Source of the DNA: Alcanivorax sp.
GTDB lineage: Bacteria > Pseudomonadota > Gammaproteobacteria > Pseudomonadales > Alcanivoracaceae
Direction: 5' to 3'
Length of the DNA: 64,000 nucleotides
Assembly (NCBI GenBank): GCA_017794945.1
Contig: CP051239.1
Coordinates: forward strand, 930,001-994,000
The notes beneath the pieces were generated by a model. That model was not told the origin of the DNA. It ran no database searches and saw only the letters and a list, made by a program, of their open reading frames with translations. Shown here one piece after another: positions 1 through 7,731 of this stretch (its first letter is position 1; each line of letters starts with the position of its first letter). The position numbers were made by a program, and so were the translations under genes.

Positions 1-1
1 G

Positions 2-130
2 GTGGCGGAACGCACCCAGGCCAAGAAAGACAAGAACTTCGCCCGCGCGGACGAGATCCGCGACCAGCTCAAGGACGCCGGCATCCAGCTCGAGGACACC
101 CGCGAAGGCACCCGCTGGACGCGCGGCTGA
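2..130 (+). CDS. cysS: Cysteinyl-tRNA synthetase, C-terminal fragment
   Basis: Only the last 42 codons are in the window; the gene starts upstream. The fragment runs from [17 protein letters not shown] through [14 protein letters not shown] to WTRG and a TGA. An R-x-x-K-D-(W/N)-x-x-A-D-x-I-R-D-x-L segment followed by GI-x-LEDT and a tryptophan near the end is the characteristic carboxyl end of class I cysteinyl-tRNA synthetases, which charge tRNA-Cys in the cytoplasm. The catalytic HIGH and KMSKS regions lie outside the window and cannot be checked. It converges on the START-domain gene. Confidence 0.9.
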   Translation: MAERTQAKKDKNFARADEIRDQLKDAGIQLEDTREGTRWTRG

Positions 131-145
131 GCGGACGGCGCGGCC

Positions 146-820
146 CTAGAAACGAACCCCGTCGAAGACCGCCGGCAGGTCGTCCTGGCCGGCGTTCTTG
201 AAGCGCGGCTTCTCCAGCTGCGCCTGCAGCCCTTCCAGCGTCACCAGCGGCGCCTTGGTGGCGACCAGATTGGCCAGCCACACCGGCACCTTGCCGCCCG
301 GGTCGACGAAGGTGCGGAATTCCACCCGCGTCCAGCCGTCCGCCAGCGGCGTCACCACGAAACGATTATCCAGCGCCGGGATGCGCACATAGCCGTCGCT
401 GGGCGGCCGCGCGCCCTCGGCGTTGACGCTGTGCAGGGTCACGGCACCGCTTTCCGGCGCCTGGCTGACGCTGTTGTCGAGCACCACGTCGCGGTCGGAC
501 ACCGGCCAGATGCCGTTGAAGCGCATATAGGTGCGCTCGCCGCCGGTGTCCGGCACCGCCTCGCTGGCCTGGACCTGGAAGATCCACTCCGGAAAGGTGT
601 CCACGGCGGTGATCGCCGCCAGCACCGGCACCGGCCCGTGCGGCACCTCCACCACGCCGCGAAACGCCTTCACCGGGCTGTCCGGCACATCCCGGGTCCA
701 GGTGGAGACCTGGTCGCGGGCGTCGGCCTCCCGGTTGGGTTGCCAGGATTGAGCGGCGGCGGAGACGCTGACGGCCAGGAGCAGCAGCCCCGTACACAGG
801 GACACAAGCGGGTTCAACAC
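146..820 (-). CDS. Secreted START-domain lipid-binding protein
   Basis: The product is 224 residues with a Sec signal peptide (about residues 1-23, ending SAAAQ), so it is probably periplasmic. The mature part has the START-like pattern: a V-P-V-L-AAI-DTFPEWIF helix-strand region, the block GERTYMRFNGIWPVSDRDVV, and a C-terminal helix starting PVWLANLVATKAPLVTLEGL. The family binds hydrophobic ligands such as sterols or phospholipids; the ligand here is unknown. The start is GTG, chosen because a GAGGA sits six bases upstream on the minus strand. It is monocistronic and converges on cysS. Family assignment is from residue pattern only. Confidence 0.75.
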   Translation of the reverse strand: MLNPLVSLCTGLLLLAVSVSAAAQSWQPNREADARDQVSTWTRDVPDSPVKAFRGVVEVPHGPVPVLAAITAVDTFPEWIFQVQASEAVPDTGGERTYMRFNGIWPVSDRDVVLDNSVSQAPESGAVTLHSVNAEGARPPSDGYVRIPALDNRFVVTPLADGWTRVEFRTFVDPGGKVPVWLANLVATKAPLVTLEGLQAQLEKPRFKNAGQDDLPAVFDGVRF

Positions 821-990
821 GGCGATTCCTCGGTTCGGTGAGAGACAGGCCGCTCAGTATGGGACCGCGCCGCCGGCGCACAAGCACACCGCGCTGGATT
901 GGCCCCTTTTGCACATCACGGTGGTCACACCGGCCCGATAACCGCTATCATGCCGAGTCGACTCAACCCCTGTTATGACCGGATGCCAAC

Positions 991-1227
991 GTGAAACGCC
1001 TTCTGCTGGCCGCCCTGCGTGTGTACCAGACCGTACTGAGCCCCTGGCTGGGGAATCAGTGCCGGTTCTATCCGACCTGTTCGGAGTACGCGCGTCAGGC
1101 GGTGGAAGCCCACGGCAGCCTGCGCGGTTCCGGTCTGGCGGTGAAGCGGCTGTGCAAGTGCCACCCCTGGCACCCCGGCGGCTTCGACCCGGTGCCCGGC
1201 CAGCGTTGCGGGGACGCCCATGAGTGA
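991..1227 (+). CDS. yidD: Membrane protein insertion efficiency factor YidD
   Basis: The product is 78 residues, normal for the family. It has the hallmark [23 protein letters not shown] block near residues 12-35 and a second motif [15 protein letters not shown] near residues 55-68. The conserved cysteines and the HPGG loop are intact. YidD is an amphipathic inner-membrane-associated protein that assists Sec/YidC insertion. It starts at GTG and overlaps the next gene by 8 bp, suggesting translational coupling. In most gammaproteobacteria yidD lies between rnpA and yidC; here it is detached from that locus and heads a metal-related gene set, so the neighbourhood is unusual. Confidence 0.93.
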   Translation: MKRLLLAALRVYQTVLSPWLGNQCRFYPTCSEYARQAVEAHGSLRGSGLAVKRLCKCHPWHPGGFDPVPGQRCGDAHE

Positions 1228-1519
1228 GCCGCGTCCCCAGGGTCGGTTACTGTTCGTCGCCCTGCTGCTGGTCGCGCAGACGCTGCTCGCCTGGCACGCC
1301 CCGGCGCACATCTTCGACGGCCACGACGGCCATTCCGCGATCGTCGCCCACGACTGCGACCTGTGCGTGCAGGGCCACGGCCTGGTGGGCGTGCCCACCC
1401 TGTTCACGCCGCCACCGGTTGTTCCCGACACCCACACACGGCCGGCCGACATCCGTCGCCCGCTGGCGGTCACCCCGACCCGCAACCATCCGGCGCGCGC
1501 GCCACCCCGCTTCTCCTGA
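1220..1519 (+). CDS. DUF2946-like small secreted protein
   Basis: The product is 99 residues. An N-terminal hydrophobic stretch ([21 protein letters not shown]) is probably a signal anchor, followed by a His/Asp-rich piece with [12 protein letters not shown] near residues 49-60 and a proline-rich tail. The cysteine pair after histidines and the short length resemble DUF2946 proteins, which are often found next to TonB receptors and other metal genes. The start overlaps the end of yidD. A GC-rich hairpin separates it from the TonB receptor downstream. A metal-related role is inferred from the residues and neighbours; no biochemical function is known to me. Confidence 0.6.
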   Translation: MSEPRPQGRLLFVALLLVAQTLLAWHAPAHIFDGHDGHSAIVAHDCDLCVQGHGLVGVPTLFTPPPVVPDTHTRPADIRRPLAVTPTRNHPARAPPRFS

Positions 1520-1552
1520 ATTCCAAGCACTGACTTCCCTTATCGGGACCGT

Positions 1553-1571
1553 CCCTGGCGCAGCGCCAGGG
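1553..1571 (+). other. GC-rich hairpin before the TonB receptor gene
   Basis: An 8-bp perfect stem (CCCTGGCG / CGCCAGGG) with a 3-nt loop lies between the DUF2946-like gene and the receptor. No T-tract follows, so it is not a convincing terminator. It could stabilise or attenuate transcripts. Confidence 0.4.
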
Positions 1572-1599
1572 CGGCCCGTGGTTGTATTCAGGAGACAAC

Positions 1600-3678
1600 A
1601 TGAAACGCTTTACTCCCCCCATGGCCGCCGCCACCGTGGCCGCCATGGTCTGGTCCGTGGCGCCCGCCGCCGAGCCCGCGTCCACCGACACCGAAGGCCG
1701 GCTGGACGCCGTGGAAGTGTCCGCTTTGCCGCTGGGCAGCGACGCCAATCTGACGCCGGCCTCGTTCGACCTGCTTGAAGACCAGCTGCTGTTCCAGCAA
1801 AGCGAAGCCACCCTGGGCGATACCCTGGACGGCCTGCCCGGCGTGCACGCCGACACCTACGGCGGCGGCTCCGGCCGGCCGGTGATCCGCGGCCAGACCG
1901 CGCCGCGTGTCAGCGTGCTGTCCGACGGCGCGCAACTGTTCGACATGTCCACCATCTCGCCCGACCACGCCACCACCGTGGAGCCCATGCTGTCGCGCAA
2001 GGTGGAGGTGCTGCGCGGCCCGTCCACCCTGCTGTATGGCGGCGGCGCCATCGGCGGCGTGGTCAACGTGCTCGACAACAAAATCCCCACGCGCATGCCG
2101 GACCGCCCGGTGGAAGGCTTCGTCTCGGCGCGCGGCAACACCGTGGCCGACGAACAGGCCGGCGCCGTGGGGCTGACCGCCCGCGCCGGCGACAATGTGG
2201 CGATCCACATCGAGGGCGCCCGCCGCGACGCCGACAACTACGAGGTGAACGGCTTCACCGAACAGGAGATCGACGGCACCTGGGCGGAAAGCAACAACGC
2301 CAGCGTCGGGCTCTCATGGATCGGTGACCGGGGCTATCTGGGCGTCGCCTACTCCTACCGCGGCGACCTCTACGGCCTGCCCGGCCACAGCCACGAGTTC
2401 GAGGGCTGCACCAGCAACGGCGCCAGCCTGGATTGCGCGGAAGAAGGCCATGAGCACGAGCACGGCGAAGAGGAAGCGCCGTTCGTGGACCTGGACAGCC
2501 GCCGCGTGGACCTGCGCGGTGAATACCGCCGGCCGTTCGACGGCGTGGAAGCGGTGCGCCTGCGCGCCAGCCACACGGATTACCGTCACCACGAGATCGA
2601 GGAAGGCGAAATCGGCACCAGCTTCCGCCACCGGGGCGTGGACACCCGCGTGGAGGCGGAGCACGCGCCCATCCTCGGCTGGCGCGGCACGGTGGGCACC
2701 CAGTTCACCGACGGCCAGATCGAGACCACCGGCGAAGAGGGGCTGTTGCCGAAAACCGATACCCGGGTGGCGGCCCTGTTCGCGGTGGAGCGCTACCGCT
2801 TCAACGACCAGTGGCAGCTGGAGGCCGGGGCCCGCTACGAGCACCAGGACCTGGACCCCGATGACGCTCAGCGCCCGCTGCCTTCGGTGAGCGATTCCGC
2901 CACCTCGATCTCCAGCGCGCTGACCTGGGCGTTCCGCCCGGATTACAACGTGTCGCTGTCGGTGGCGCGCTCCCAGCGTTTGCCGCAGACCCAGGAGGTC
3001 TACGCGCGCGGCGTGCATCTGGCCACCAACACCTATGAGTGCGGGCTGCTTTCCGACACCTTCACCTGCGGCGGCGCCGCCAACGACGCCGACCTGGAAA
3101 CGGAGACGTCCCACAACGTGGGCCTAAATCTGCGCAAGGTGCAGGGCGATCTGACCTTCGACCTCGGCGTGTTCCACAACCGGGTTCAGGACTACATCTA
3201 CGCCCGCACCCTGGATCAGATCGAGGAATTCCGCCTGATCAAATACAGCCAGGAAGACGTGGAGTTCACCGGCGCGGAAGCGGAAGCCACCTACCAGTGG
3301 ACCGACCGCTTCTCCACCACCGCGTTCGGCGACACGGTGTACGCGCAATTCGAGGACAACGGCGACGAGCTGCCGCGCATCCCGGCACAGCGGCTGGGCG
3401 CGCGCCTGAACACCTACTGGCGCGCCTTCGACGCGGAGCTGGAGTTCTACCGGGTGTTCGCCCAGGACCGCATCGCCGGCTTCGAAACCCGCACGCCGGG
3501 CCACGACATGCTCAATGCCACGGTGAGCTACACCTTCACCGGCAGCCCCCAGTACAGCGCCTTCCTGCGCGCCAGCAATCTGCTCGGCGAGGAAGTGTGG
3601 AACCACGCGTCGTTTCTGGCGCGCACGGTACCGGAACCCGGTCGTAACCTGACCGCCGGCGTGCGCCTGACCTTTTGA
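1600..3678 (+). CDS. TonB-dependent outer-membrane receptor, ZnuD-like
   Basis: The product is 692 residues. A signal peptide ends near APAAEP. A plug domain (about residues 40-150) carries GDTLDGLPGVHAD, RPVIRGQTAPRVSVL and VEVLRGPSTLLYGGGAIGG. A 22-strand barrel ends in the canonical terminal phenylalanine (LTAGVRLTF). An extracellular loop near residues 270-295 has a cysteine pair followed by a His/Glu-rich run (EEGHEHEHGEEE), as in ZnuD-type zinc receptors. The ATG was chosen because AGGAG lies about six bases upstream. It is followed by a His-rich lipoprotein. TonB-driven zinc uptake is the best inference, although copper or another divalent metal is possible. Confidence 0.8.
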   Translation: MKRFTPPMAAATVAAMVWSVAPAAEPASTDTEGRLDAVEVSALPLGSDANLTPASFDLLEDQLLFQQSEATLGDTLDGLPGVHADTYGGGSGRPVIRGQTAPRVSVLSDGAQLFDMSTISPDHATTVEPMLSRKVEVLRGPSTLLYGGGAIGGVVNVLDNKIPTRMPDRPVEGFVSARGNTVADEQAGAVGLTARAGDNVAIHIEGARRDADNYEVNGFTEQEIDGTWAESNNASVGLSWIGDRGYLGVAYSYRGDLYGLPGHSHEFEGCTSNGASLDCAEEGHEHEHGEEEAPFVDLDSRRVDLRGEYRRPFDGVEAVRLRASHTDYRHHEIEEGEIGTSFRHRGVDTRVEAEHAPILGWRGTVGTQFTDGQIETTGEEGLLPKTDTRVAALFAVERYRFNDQWQLEAGARYEHQDLDPDDAQRPLPSVSDSATSISSALTWAFRPDYNVSLSVARSQRLPQTQEVYARGVHLATNTYECGLLSDTFTCGGAANDADLETETSHNVGLNLRKVQGDLTFDLGVFHNRVQDYIYARTLDQIEEFRLIKYSQEDVEFTGAEAEATYQWTDRFSTTAFGDTVYAQFEDNGDELPRIPAQRLGARLNTYWRAFDAELEFYRVFAQDRIAGFETRTPGHDMLNATVSYTFTGSPQYSAFLRASNLLGEEVWNHASFLARTVPEPGRNLTAGVRLTF

Positions 3679-3718
3679 CGCGGAACATCCACAGCAAAAA
3701 GACATTGGAGAGAGCTCA

Positions 3719-4903
3719 ATGAAACGCTCATTTTCCCCCACCGGCGCCGCCCTGCTGGCCGCGTCGGTATTGCTTGCCGCCTGCAACAACGACACCGGCA
3801 GCACCCCGCTGCCCGGCGGCGAGGACGAACACGACCATGACCACGGCGCGGAAAGCGCCGGCCGGCTGGTGTTCACCCACGCCGACGGCTCTAATTCACG
3901 GGTCTATGTGCACGACCTGGAGAGCCGCTCCACCCTGGCGGATTTCGCCCTGGTGCATCCCGCCACGGCGGTCCACAGCAGCCCGGAGCACCGCTACGCG
4001 GTGATCGTGCAGCGCGACAACGATCAGGTGGAATTCCTGGACGGCGGCGTCTACCGCCATGACGACCATGTCGACGAGGGCGATCCGGCGATGCTGCCGT
4101 TTACCCTGTCCGGCGTGCGGCCCACCCACTACCGCCACCACGGCGAGCAGGCCGCCCTGTTCTTCGACGGCGACAGCGCCAGCGCCGCCCTGAGCCAGTT
4201 CCATCTGTTCAGCGATGAGAGTCTGGAAAGCGGCGGCACCCTGGCCCATCAGACCCTGGACACCGCCCATCACGGCATCGCCGAGCCCCTCGACGGTGTG
4301 GTGCTGGCCAGCCACGCCGCCGCCAGCGGCGACGCGCCGGACGGCATCAGCGTGTTCGAGCTGCACGGCGACCATTTCGACGACGCCAAGATCGCGGTGG
4401 CGGAGCGCCTGGCCACGGTGGTGGGCCACCCCGATGTGGCGGAGTTCGCCGCGTTCTCCTACCCCGGCGGCAACCTCTACGCGCTGGACCCGGAAGCCGG
4501 CACCGCCACGCAGGTGGACTGGCGCGACGGCGCCGTGGACGGTGACGGCGACCCGGTCTCGGCGCTGGCACGGGGCTTTGACGGCCACGGCGAGCACCTG
4601 CTGGTTCTCGACAGCAACGGCGATCTGCACGTGCTGGAGAGCAGCGACTGGAGCCACCGCGGCAGTATCGCGGTGCTCGACAGCGTGCCCGCCAGCGGCC
4701 CGGCACCGGCACTGGCGGTGAGCGCCGCCGGCGATCAGGCCTTCGTCAGTGACCCGGCGGCGCCGGCGATCCACATCATCGACCTGGAAGCGCTGAGCCT
4801 GGAAGCGGTGCCCCTGGCATTCCCGCCCACCGGCCTGGCCTGGACCGGCGTCGGCGAGGCGCACGACCATGACGGCCACGACGATCACGATCACGACCAT
4901 TAA
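3719..4903 (+). CDS. His-rich periplasmic lipoprotein, AztD-like zinc chaperone candidate
   Basis: The product is 394 residues. A lipoprotein signal ends LLAAC with the lipidated cysteine at residue 22. There is a His/Asp cluster EDEHDHDHG near residue 40, then a long repeat-rich body (recurring blocks such as GRLVFTHADG, RYAVIVQRDND, GNLYALDPEAG, HLLVLDSNGDLHVLE) that looks like a beta-propeller. The C-terminal tail is a second run of His/Asp. This architecture resembles AztD, a periplasmic zinc metallochaperone that loads an ABC transporter binding protein, but no aztABC genes are in this window. It starts 40 bp after the TonB receptor with GGAGAGAG as ribosome site, so the two are probably co-transcribed. 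Confidence 0.65.
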   Translation: MKRSFSPTGAALLAASVLLAACNNDTGSTPLPGGEDEHDHDHGAESAGRLVFTHADGSNSRVYVHDLESRSTLADFALVHPATAVHSSPEHRYAVIVQRDNDQVEFLDGGVYRHDDHVDEGDPAMLPFTLSGVRPTHYRHHGEQAALFFDGDSASAALSQFHLFSDESLESGGTLAHQTLDTAHHGIAEPLDGVVLASHAAASGDAPDGISVFELHGDHFDDAKIAVAERLATVVGHPDVAEFAAFSYPGGNLYALDPEAGTATQVDWRDGAVDGDGDPVSALARGFDGHGEHLLVLDSNGDLHVLESSDWSHRGSIAVLDSVPASGPAPALAVSAAGDQAFVSDPAAPAIHIIDLEALSLEAVPLAFPPTGLAWTGVGEAHDHDGHDDHDHDH

Positions 4904-4911
4904 CGCCCTCC

Positions 4912-4933
4912 GCCCCGGCCGTCCGGCCGGGGC
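4912..4933 (+). terminator. Probable weak terminator after the metal lipoprotein gene
   Basis: A 9-bp perfect GC stem (GCCCCGGCC / GGCCGGGGC) with a 4-nt loop lies 8 bp after the stop. Only two T residues follow before GCG, so it is at best a weak intrinsic terminator. Confidence 0.4.
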
Positions 4934-5023
4934 CTTGCGCGTCGCCTTGCGCGCTTCTTTTCACTACAATGCGTTCACGGACAGCATCCCTAATAACCAT
5001 CCGCAGTAATGATCGGAGTACCC

Positions 5024-5554
5024 ATGAAGCCTTTCCTGTTAGCCGCGAGCCTTGCGCTGCCCCTGACCCTCCTGCCCATTGCCGCCGGCGCCTCCGGCTT
5101 CGCGGGTATCGACGTTGTCAGCAGCGAAATCGAACCGGACGACGGCGGCAGCGCCGATCCCACCGCGCTGCAGTTCAAGTTCGGTACCTGGATCAACCGC
5201 AATGAAACCCTGGGCGGCGAGCTGCGCCTGGGCCTGGGTATTGATGAGGACGACCTGGGCCGTGGCACCGATGTGGAAATCGACCGCTACTACGGTGCCT
5301 ATTTCCGTGGCCAGTTCCCCAACACCCTGCCAGTGCGCCCCTACGGCCTGATCGGCCTGACCCGCATGGAAACCACCGAGAACTTCCCCGGCGGCGGCTC
5401 TACCGGCGAGAACTACTCCGGCCTCTCCATCGGCCTGGGCGCCGACGTGAGCCTGACCGACGTGGTGTTCGTGAGCGTGGAATACATGCGCGCCGTGGAC
5501 AGTGGCGGCGACGAAGTCACCAACCTGTCCCTGGGGCTCAACGGCCGCTTCTGA
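5024..5554 (+). CDS. Small outer-membrane beta-barrel protein
   Basis: The product is 176 residues with a signal peptide (to about GASG). Alternating hydrophobic/polar strands follow: FKFGTWINRNETLGGELRLGLGI, YYGAYFRGQF, YGLIGLTRMETT, GLSIGLGADVSL, FVSVEYMR. It ends in a C-terminal aromatic (NGRF), the outer-membrane sorting signal. This fits an eight-stranded OmpA/opacity-type barrel. The start at ATG-AAG was preferred to the upstream ATG because GGAG lies seven bases before it. It is flanked downstream by a strong bidirectional terminator, so it is monocistronic. Ligand and role are unknown; it lies between metal-uptake genes and folE2, but no direct link can be shown. Confidence 0.7.
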   Translation: MKPFLLAASLALPLTLLPIAAGASGFAGIDVVSSEIEPDDGGSADPTALQFKFGTWINRNETLGGELRLGLGIDEDDLGRGTDVEIDRYYGAYFRGQFPNTLPVRPYGLIGLTRMETTENFPGGGSTGENYSGLSIGLGADVSLTDVVFVSVEYMRAVDSGGDEVTNLSLGLNGRF

Positions 5555-5596
5555 GCGCCGGCGACCCGAGGAGCGACCGCCAGGGACGGCGGTCAT

Positions 5597-5627
5597 AAAA
5601 AAAGCCGCGCTGAGCGCGGCTTTTTTT
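5597..5627 (+). terminator. Bidirectional intrinsic terminator
   Basis: A perfect 8-bp stem (AGCCGCGC / GCGCGGCT, loop TGA) is flanked by A7 on the left and T7 on the right. It can end both the outer-membrane protein transcript and the convergent folE2 transcript. Confidence 0.9.
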
Positions 5628-5649
5628 ATAGCGGCCTTACGAGCCCCGG

Positions 5650-6612
5650 TCAGGGAATCGGCAGGTAGCCGCCCTCCACTTCCTTGGTGGCGATGGCCAC
5701 CGCGTTGTGGGCGTGCAGGCTCTCCAGGTGATTCACCCGCAGCCAGAAGTCCTGGTAGCAGGGCTGGCCGTCCAGCGCCCGCTTCAGGCGCCGCGCGGAA
5801 TCCTCGCAGAACATCAGGTTCTGGCCGTTGAGCTTGGCGAATTCCTGCTCGTCGACCCGCTTCACGGCGGTCTGTACCGGCGTTTTCAGCGCGCCCTCGA
5901 TGGAATCGATCAGAGCGGTGATCGGGAAGGCCTCGTCGCAGTCGGTATCCAGCAATACCCGCACCTGGGCCACGGAGCGCTGGCTGTGCGGCGTCGCCAT
6001 GATGCCTTCCTCGGTGCCCAGCCACTCGAACACCTTCTCCATGTCCACGGAGCCTTCGCCCTCGAAGTCCTTGCGGAACTGCTCCTGGATCAGCTGCCGG
6101 GCCAGCGCCGCGGAGCACGGGCAGGTGGAGGAATAGGGCACTTCCACCGCCAGCTCCATGCGCATGCCGTCCGGGGCCAGGGTCGCCTTGATGGTCACCG
6201 GGTAGCTCTTCCAGCCGGAGTAGCTGCTTTTCAGCGCCGGCCGGCGCATCGAGTACTCGAAATCGAACTGCACGAAGCCCCGGTCGCTGAGGCCCTCGTG
6301 GGAGTCGAGGAAATTCTGCAACAGCTTGCGGATCGAATAGGCGCTTACCGAATGATCACCGAAGGTTTCCTCCAGCATCAGGTAAAGCCGGGACATGTGA
6401 ATGCCCTTGGCGTCCGGGTTGGAAAGGTTCACATAGGCCTGGATGGACGTGCTCACCGGGCGTTCGCCGGCCAGGGTGTCGCTGATGCGGGCCGGCAGAT
6501 GGATCTCGCTCATGCCCACCCAGTCCAGGGTGCTGTGAATGTGTTCCACCATGGAGTTCGTCGCCACATCGGGCATCGACTTGGTGGTTTCCGAACTGCT
6601 ATCGCGCTTCAT
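5650..6612 (-). CDS. folE2: GTP cyclohydrolase FolE2 (type IB)
   Basis: The product is 320 residues. It converts GTP to 7,8-dihydroneopterin triphosphate for folate and queuosine synthesis and is the metal-flexible counterpart of zinc-dependent FolE. Recognisable blocks are [20 protein letters not shown], the [19 protein letters not shown] segment with the conserved cysteine pair, [13 protein letters not shown], and the C-terminal [12 protein letters not shown]. The start MKRDSSSET was chosen because GGAG lies six bases upstream; longer frames add only low-complexity residues. In many bacteria folE2 is induced under zinc starvation by Zur. Its proximity to the zinc-like receptor set fits, but no clear Zur box was seen. 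Confidence 0.93.
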   Translation of the reverse strand: MKRDSSSETTKSMPDVATNSMVEHIHSTLDWVGMSEIHLPARISDTLAGERPVSTSIQAYVNLSNPDAKGIHMSRLYLMLEETFGDHSVSAYSIRKLLQNFLDSHEGLSDRGFVQFDFEYSMRRPALKSSYSGWKSYPVTIKATLAPDGMRMELAVEVPYSSTCPCSAALARQLIQEQFRKDFEGEGSVDMEKVFEWLGTEEGIMATPHSQRSVAQVRVLLDTDCDEAFPITALIDSIEGALKTPVQTAVKRVDEQEFAKLNGQNLMFCEDSARRLKRALDGQPCYQDFWLRVNHLESLHAHNAVAIATKEVEGGYLPIP

Positions 6613-6805
6613 GGAAATCTCCGCTGGGACGGCAAAGGACGGAGCATGACCGCTGGCCGGTGAAGGCTGGGACAATTCTCCAGGCGATGCCGCCCGACCT
6701 CTCAGGGGCGCAGAGTGTAGCAGAAACCGCCCGGCAAATAGACAGACCGGAACGACGGGATTGGCGATAAAAGCGACAGCCCGGGCCTATCGGCGGCGGG
6801 CCCCG

Positions 6806-7714
6806 TCACAGGGGCGTTTCATCGTCCTCGGCGCGCCCCACCAGCTCCTGGAAGCGCTCCATTTCACGCAGCGGAACGAACATTTCCTCGGCGCGGGCGT
6901 GCTGGCGCAGGGCCTCGGAGATGGCCACCGCCTGGCGCAGGTCGCGCAGGGCGTTCTCGGTCTCGCCCAGGCCGGCCCAGGCGCAGGCGCGCTGGTAGAG
7001 GGCGTGGGCGTTGTCCTCGTCCACTTCCAGCACCCGGTCGCACAGGCTCAGGGCCCAGCGCTGCTCGCCCAGCTCCAGGGCGGCGTCGGCCTTCCAGGCC
7101 AGCGCCTCCGGGTCGTCCGGGCGCAGCTCCAGGATCCGGTCGTAGAGCTCGATCTTCTCTTTGTAGCTGGTTTCCTTGGTGGCTTTCAGCCACAGGCTGT
7201 GGATCTCGTTGGTGCGCTCGATCTCTTCCTGGTTTTCGGTGATGGTGCGCGATTTGCGGCGCAGCTCCTGCTCCAGGTCCGCCAGGCGCGACTCGTACTC
7301 CACGGTGAGCCGGGACATCTCCTTCTCGGCGTAGACGCGGATGTTGTCCTTGAGGTCACGAATCGTCGACCAGCCCACCAGCGCCAGAATCGAGGCGGCG
7401 CCGGCGATCAGGTAGAAGAAGTAGGTCACCGTGTTGGTGGCGTAGCCCATGGCCTTGTCGGCCACTTCCAGTTCCCGGTCGGTGACGATCCGGTTCATGT
7501 CGTTGCGGTACTCCATCATGTCCTGACGGAGGCTGCGCAGTTCACCGAGAATCCAGTTCTCGCGGAACTGGGAAATCACCGGCCCCTTTTCGATCTCGCT
7601 CTGCGACTCCACCGGCCCCTCGGCGGGGTCCTCGGCACGGTTCTGCTGCGCGCCCACGGGGCCGCACACCAACAAAAAAAGCAGTAGCCAACGCCGCCAC
7701 GGCATCACTCGCAT
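6806..7714 (-). CDS. Signal-peptide TPR membrane protein with coiled coil
   Basis: The product is 302 residues. An N-terminal signal ends GPVGAQQ. A transmembrane segment lies near residues 95-115 (TYFFYLIAGAASILALVGW), then a coiled coil about residues 120-180 rich in E/R/K. TPR-like repeats follow (YDRILELRPDDPEALAWKADAALELGE, LCDRVLEVDEDNAHALYQRACAWAGLGE, ALRDLRQAVAIS). TPR repeats mediate protein-protein contacts. The start at MRVMPWRR follows the stop of the upstream symporter gene by 17 bp with a GAGGA ribosome site, so the two form an operon. No specific function can be assigned. Confidence 0.7.
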   Translation of the reverse strand: MRVMPWRRWLLLFLLVCGPVGAQQNRAEDPAEGPVESQSEIEKGPVISQFRENWILGELRSLRQDMMEYRNDMNRIVTDRELEVADKAMGYATNTVTYFFYLIAGAASILALVGWSTIRDLKDNIRVYAEKEMSRLTVEYESRLADLEQELRRKSRTITENQEEIERTNEIHSLWLKATKETSYKEKIELYDRILELRPDDPEALAWKADAALELGEQRWALSLCDRVLEVDEDNAHALYQRACAWAGLGETENALRDLRQAVAISEALRQHARAEEMFVPLREMERFQELVGRAEDDETPL

Positions 7715-7731
7715 CAAGACCCGGTCCTCGA

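Noticed and set aside
6613..6805. Zur box upstream of folE2
   Set aside because: No GTTATA-N-TATAAC-like palindrome is present between folE2 and the next gene; the gaps around 903-990 and 4950-5020 also lack one.
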